64,000 nt of DNA from Pseudomonas abietaniphila (GTDB lineage: Bacteria > Pseudomonadota > Gammaproteobacteria > Pseudomonadales > Pseudomonadaceae): assembly GCF_900100795.1 (NCBI RefSeq), contig NZ_FNCO01000015.1, forward strand, positions 122,478 through 186,477, written 5' to 3'. Each line of letters begins with the position of its first letter. The stretch's first letter is position 1. The notes below the pieces were generated by a model. The model was not told the origin of the DNA and searched no databases. It saw nothing but the letters and a program-made list of their open reading frames with translations. Position numbers and translations under genes: made by a program. Positions 63,910-64,000 of the stretch are shown here, one piece after another.

Positions 63910-64000
63910 TCAACCAGGCTGAACCGGGCGGAACGCTGAATCGGGGTAGTGCTCCGCCCCATCCTTCCATGCGCGCACTTTGGTTCGGTAATCGCGCCAC
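63910..64000 (-). CDS. Phage tail fibre assembly / chaperone protein, C-terminus (cut by window edge)
   Basis: The last 29 codons of a minus-strand gene: WRDYRTKVRAWKDGAEHYPD, then a RPVQPG ending and TGA at 63910. This matches the common C-terminus of phage tail-fibre assembly chaperones. The N-terminal part lies beyond the window. It places phage tail genes to the right, so the prophage extends well past 64000. Confidence 0.75.
   Translation of the reverse strand, partial: WRDYRTKVRAWKDGAEHYPDSAFRPVQPG

Overview
The window is chromosomal DNA of a Pseudomonas, most likely from the fluorescens/syringae side of the genus. The evidence is GC-rich coding with Pseudomonas-type codon use, family members typical of the genus (DUF1652, a DUF1615 lipoprotein, Cti cis/trans isomerase, NfuA, an aerobic CobN/CobW cobalamin set), REPIN-type repeats starting with TGTAGGAGC or TGTGGGAGC, and a prophage edge at the right end. 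Genes were called by reading frames, start signals and motif recognition; no database search was possible.

Layout. 1-6942: a cut-off LysE exporter, a MocR/PdxR-type regulator flanked by two carboxymuconolactone-decarboxylase-like proteins (one degenerate), a Gfo/Idh/MocA oxidoreductase, an alpha-ketoglutaric-semialdehyde-type dehydrogenase and an FKBP isomerase. 6951-8980: a 2-kb tandem array of nine palindromic units. 9008-19788: nine minus-strand signalling genes. The first six (rsbR, rsbS, rsbT, a two-domain RsbX-like phosphatase, a histidine kinase and a hybrid kinase) are tightly packed or overlapping; a bacteriophytochrome, a response regulator and another hybrid kinase follow. This looks like a stressosome wired to two-component and red-light sensing. 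20055-29250: small envelope genes, an isochorismatase, a symporter/2-hydroxyacid dehydrogenase pair, a HAD phosphatase and an SOS-box-controlled pair (radical SAM protein plus DUF4130 protein) likely to act in DNA repair.

29848-41876: metabolic and regulatory genes, including azoR with a divergent LysR gene, uppP, pnuC with a NadR-like kinase, a sigma-54-type regulator with a broken GAFTGA loop, an MDR oxidoreductase and an MFS transporter. 41881-51926: cobalamin/cobalt genes. Two back-to-back cobalamin riboswitches drive cobW-cobN-chlD leftward and cbtB-cbtA-cobE-cobM rightward. chlD carries a textbook -1 frameshift signal (A AAA AAG plus an 11-bp stem-loop), so the ATPase and the ATPase-VWA fusion can come from one gene. 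52021-60217: nfuA, an acyltransferase, cti and metH, the last being the B12-using enzyme. 60378-61853: five very small genes.

62069-64000: the edge of a prophage. A 50-bp 3' fragment of a proline tRNA looks like the attachment site. It is followed by a LexA-box-controlled two-gene unit, an Rz/Rz1 spanin pair with Rz1 nested in another frame, a SleB-like endolysin and the end of a tail-fibre assembly gene. All face left and the prophage continues beyond the window.
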